From: Thioclava indica
GTDB lineage: Bacteria > Pseudomonadota > Alphaproteobacteria > Rhodobacterales > Rhodobacteraceae
Length of the DNA: 64,000 nt
Direction of reading: 5' to 3'
Assembly (NCBI RefSeq): GCF_000714545.1
Contig: NZ_AUNB01000040.1
Coordinates: forward strand, 1 to 64,000
Below the pieces are notes generated by a model. It saw only the letters and a list, made by a program, of their open reading frames with translations, was not told where the DNA came from and did no database searches. Both the position numbers and the translations under genes were made by a program. Positions 61,544 to 64,000 of the stretch are shown one piece after another (within the stretch, counting starts at the first letter, position 1; each line of letters opens with the position of its first letter).

Positions 61544-62008
61544 TTACTCGCCCATCAATTCCTTGAGCCGCGCCTGTTCGTCGCTGGAAAGCGCGGGCGA
61601 TGCTGGCCCCTCGCTCGCTTTGCGCCGCGAGCGAATGTAGAAAAAGCCCCCGATCAGCGCCAGAAACAGCGCGCCCGGCCCAAGATACCACAGCAGCAGG
61701 TTCGCTCCGGTTTTTTCCGGCTCAAACAGCACGTATTCGCCGTAGCGGTCGGTGACGTAGTCGATCACCTGCGTGTCCGTGTCGCCCGCTTGCAGACGGT
61801 CGCGCACGAGCATCCGCAAATCCTTGGAGACGGCGGCATTGGAATCGTCGATGTTTTCACCCTGACAGACCGGGCAGCGCAGCACTTTCGAGATCTCGCG
61901 GGCGCGCGCCTCAAGTGCGGGGTCTTTGAGAACCTCGCTGGGCTGGACCGCGTAGATTGGCGCGGCCCAGATAAGCAAAACTAAACTGAGAACGAGTTTC
62001 TTAAGCAT
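61544..62008 (-). CDS. ccmH: cytochrome c-type biogenesis protein CcmH
   Basis: The 154-residue membrane-anchored protein takes part in apocytochrome c reduction for heme ligation. It has a signal/anchor (KLVLSLVLLIWAAPIYA), the redox motif LRCPVCQ (Cys-x-x-Cys, near residue 45) in REISKVLRCPVCQGENIDDSN, DYVTDRYGEYVLFEP and a second helix LLLWYLGPGALFLALIGGFFYI. It starts 3 bases behind ccmF, in the usual order ccmF-ccmH. Confidence 0.95.
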   Translation of the reverse strand: MLKKLVLSLVLLIWAAPIYAVQPSEVLKDPALEARAREISKVLRCPVCQGENIDDSNAAVSKDLRMLVRDRLQAGDTDTQVIDYVTDRYGEYVLFEPEKTGANLLLWYLGPGALFLALIGGFFYIRSRRKASEGPASPALSSDEQARLKELMGE

Positions 62009-62011
62009 TGC

Positions 62012-63979
62012 TTATTCCGCCGGGGTTGCATGGGTCGGCGCAGGGCTGGCCTTGCGTGCCCCCGCCGCGACGCGGTAGCGCCGATCCGAAAGGCTGAGCA
62101 AACCACCCAGCGCCATGATGATCGCCCCCGCCCAGATCCAATCCGCGAACGGCTTGATATAAGTGCGCACCGCATAGCCGCCATCCTGTTGCGGATCCCC
62201 GATCACCAGATAGATGTCACGCAGGAAGGTGGTGTGAATCGCGGCCTCGGTCGTGGGCATACGCTGCACCGGATAGACGCGTTTCTCGGGATGCATCGTG
62301 GCAATCAGCTTGCCGTCCTGTTTGACCGTCATCGTGCCGGTTGAGGACATGTAGTTCGGCCCCTGCACTTCTTGCACCTTGTCGAGCGTAATTTGATAGC
62401 CGTCCACGGTGAAGGGTTCGCCAAGTTTGGCCACGCGGATATTTTCGACCGAGCCTGCCATCAGCAAACCAATGCCGATAAAGGTGATGCCAAGACCGGA
62501 ATGCGCGGTGGCCTTGCCCCAGTCGGCGCGCGGCAGACGGCGCAGACGCGACGGGGTGCGGCCCGCGCGGGTCCACAGCTCGGTTGCAGCGCCCAGCACC
62601 AGCCAGCTTCCAAGGAAGGTCGCGATCAGCGCCATCAGCGAGTTGCCCGATTCCAGCGACCACGCCAGACCGCCAATCGCCAGCGCCAGCACGAAGGCCG
62701 GAACGAGGTTGCGCATAGTGCGGCCAAGGCGCGCGCGCTTCCACGGCATCATCGCGCCAATCGGCAGCACAAGCGCCAGAATGATCATGAACGGCGTAAA
62801 CGCCTGATCAAAAAACGGCGCCCCGACCGAGAGTTTGCGACCAAAGAACATCTCGGCCACCAGCGGCCAGACCGTGCCGACGAACACCACCAAAGCGGCG
62901 ACAGCCAGCAAGATATTGTTTACCACCAGCGCCGTTTCGCGCGAGACCATCGAGAACACGCCCTTGGCCTGCATCGAGGTCGCGCGGAACGCATAGAGCG
63001 TCAGCGCCCCGCCCACGAAGAAGGCCAAGATGCCAAGGATAAAGATGCCACGCGAGGGATCAGAGGCAAAGCTGTGCACCGAGGTAATCACCCCCGAACG
63101 CACGATAAACGTCCCGATCAGCGAGAAGCCAAAGGCCATGATCGACAGCAAAATCGTCCAGCTTTTCAGCGACTCGCGCTTTTCCACGACAACCGCGGAA
63201 TGCAGCAGCGCTGCGGCCAGCAACCACGGCATGAACGAGGCATTCTCGACCGGATCCCAGAACCAGAAGCCGCCCCAGCCAAGCTCGTAATAGGCCCACC
63301 ACGAGCCCAGCGCGATACCGATGGTCAGGAACACCCAAGCCGCCAGCGTCCACGGGCGCACCCAGCGTGCCCAAGCCGCATCAACGCGCCCCTCAAGCAG
63401 GGCGGCAACGGCGAACGAAAACGCCATCGAAAGACCAACATAGCCGAGATACAGAAACGGCGGGTGAAACGCGAGACCGGGGTCTTGCAGCAGCGGGTTC
63501 ATCCCCTCACCGTTAAAGGGCGGCTCGGCGAGGCGCGTAAACGGGTTCGAGGTGAAAATGATAAACGCAAGGAAGGCCACGCCGATCCAGGCTTGGACTG
63601 ACAGCACACGCGCACGCAAGCGCGGCGGCAAGGCCCCCCCGAAGAACGCGGCAGCAGCCCCGAACAACGCAAGGATCAGCACCCAGAGCAGCATCGAGCC
63701 CTCGTGGTTGCCCCAAACGCCGGTCACCTTATACAGCATCGGCTTGTCGGTGTGGGAATTGGCCCAGACCAGTTTCAGCGAGAAATCCGACACCACAAAC
63801 GCGTGGGTCAACGCAGCAAAGCTGGCCACAAGCAGCAGGAATTGCGCAATTGCGGCAGGATCGCCCACCGCCATCCAGCCGCGCCAGCCTTTATGCGCGC
63901 CTACCAGTGGCACAATGCCCTGCACCAGCGCTACACCAAGTGCCAAAATCAGGGCAAAATGGCCAAGTTCATTGATCAT
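62012..63979 (-). CDS. ccmF: heme lyase CcmF
   Basis: CcmF is the large integral membrane subunit that attaches heme to apocytochrome c in the periplasm. The 655-residue product has 14 or more helices and the WWD-type signature: WGNHEGSMLLWVLIL (about residue 90) and WAYYELGWGGFWFWDPVENASFMPWLLAAALLHSAVVVEKRE (about 230-270). The C-terminal periplasmic domain with VRTYIKPFADWIWAGAIIMALGG completes it. ATG 63979 follows AGGAGGATTCCCG. A further minus-strand gene likely ends in the ATGA overlap at this start. Confidence 0.96.
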   Translation of the reverse strand: MINELGHFALILALGVALVQGIVPLVGAHKGWRGWMAVGDPAAIAQFLLLVASFAALTHAFVVSDFSLKLVWANSHTDKPMLYKVTGVWGNHEGSMLLWVLILALFGAAAAFFGGALPPRLRARVLSVQAWIGVAFLAFIIFTSNPFTRLAEPPFNGEGMNPLLQDPGLAFHPPFLYLGYVGLSMAFSFAVAALLEGRVDAAWARWVRPWTLAAWVFLTIGIALGSWWAYYELGWGGFWFWDPVENASFMPWLLAAALLHSAVVVEKRESLKSWTILLSIMAFGFSLIGTFIVRSGVITSVHSFASDPSRGIFILGILAFFVGGALTLYAFRATSMQAKGVFSMVSRETALVVNNILLAVAALVVFVGTVWPLVAEMFFGRKLSVGAPFFDQAFTPFMIILALVLPIGAMMPWKRARLGRTMRNLVPAFVLALAIGGLAWSLESGNSLMALIATFLGSWLVLGAATELWTRAGRTPSRLRRLPRADWGKATAHSGLGITFIGIGLLMAGSVENIRVAKLGEPFTVDGYQITLDKVQEVQGPNYMSSTGTMTVKQDGKLIATMHPEKRVYPVQRMPTTEAAIHTTFLRDIYLVIGDPQQDGGYAVRTYIKPFADWIWAGAIIMALGGLLSLSDRRYRVAAGARKASPAPTHATPAE

Positions 63980-64000
63980 CGGGAATCCTCCTGTCGCGTC
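63976..64000 (-). CDS. 3' end of an upstream gene overlapping ccmF (edge fragment)
   Basis: The last seven codons of a frame entering from the right edge read TRQEDSR and stop at a TGA that overlaps the ccmF ATG (ATGA). In related genomes another ccm-cluster gene precedes ccmF, so a coupled gene is plausible, but too little is visible to name it. Confidence 0.25.

Overview
The window looks like an ordinary chromosomal stretch of a marine or aquatic member of the Rhodobacterales (Alphaproteobacteria, Rhodobacter/Roseobacter group). The evidence is high G+C coding sequence with C/G-ending codons, a gcrA cell-cycle regulator, a CtrA-type half-site in front of comM, a DmdC-like acyl-CoA dehydrogenase, a dimethylglycine/sarcosine dehydrogenase-like enzyme, a TRAP transporter, an rpoH, a ccmF-ccmH pair, and gene orders that I associate with this group. 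I see no insertion sequence, prophage, CRISPR array or rRNA. One tRNA gene, tRNA-Leu(TAA), is present. Genus cannot be fixed from this alone.

Layout. 1-10 kb: a truncated acyl-CoA dehydrogenase, the t6A enzyme TsaC/Sua5, a divergent DUF1045/phnM pair without the rest of a phosphonate cluster, a dimethylglycine dehydrogenase-like flavoprotein, a PRC-barrel envelope protein, a 2-hydroxyacid dehydrogenase, an SH3 protein and a CDF metal exporter. 10-17 kb (mostly minus strand): M3 peptidase, membrane-anchored MoeB-like enzyme, dut, coaBC, then rpoH overlapping a ChaN-like gene. 17-29.5 kb: comM, a gshB-esterase pair, rsmI-yraN facing an lpoA-like lipoprotein gene (the same arrangement as in enterobacteria), glnD-murJ, a rhomboid-like protein and trpS.

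29.5-38.3 kb holds the most interesting locus: an RpiR-type regulator divergent from a tightly spaced operon encoding an N-formylglutamate amidohydrolase-family enzyme, a complete TRAP transporter, a glutamine-synthetase-like ligase, an aldehyde dehydrogenase and an iron-containing alcohol dehydrogenase. The order suggests uptake of a small amino alcohol or related amine, gamma-glutamylation, two-step oxidation of the alcohol and release of glutamate by the amidohydrolase. The substrate and the scheme are inference.

38-50 kb: a His-rich protein with a duplicated domain, yjbH-yjbF (exopolysaccharide secretion) with a small secreted Val/Ala-rich protein, argD-argF, an ABC-2 permease, gcrA with unusual tandem hairpin repeats starting inside its 3' end, a FadL-type porin and rimO. 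50-64 kb: a small secreted protein whose reading frame continues beyond its stop with a degenerate copy of its C-terminus, a voltage-gated-like K+ channel with a C-terminal zinc ribbon, ettA, a lower-GC membrane protein gene that looks acquired, a DUF1353 lipoprotein, a VPLPA-CTERM protein, an acyl-CoA synthetase, a BON-LysM protein, an MsbA-like exporter, tRNA-Leu, an enoyl-CoA hydratase and ccmH-ccmF.

Gene 3' ends carry many intrinsic terminators and a dispersed family of GC-rich hairpin repeats (near 10.05, 13.8, 27.65 and 43.6 kb). Most of the window is housekeeping. Novelty is concentrated in the 30-38 kb catabolic operon, the gcrA 3' repeats, the 50.2 kb truncated repeat gene and the lower-GC gene at 53 kb.
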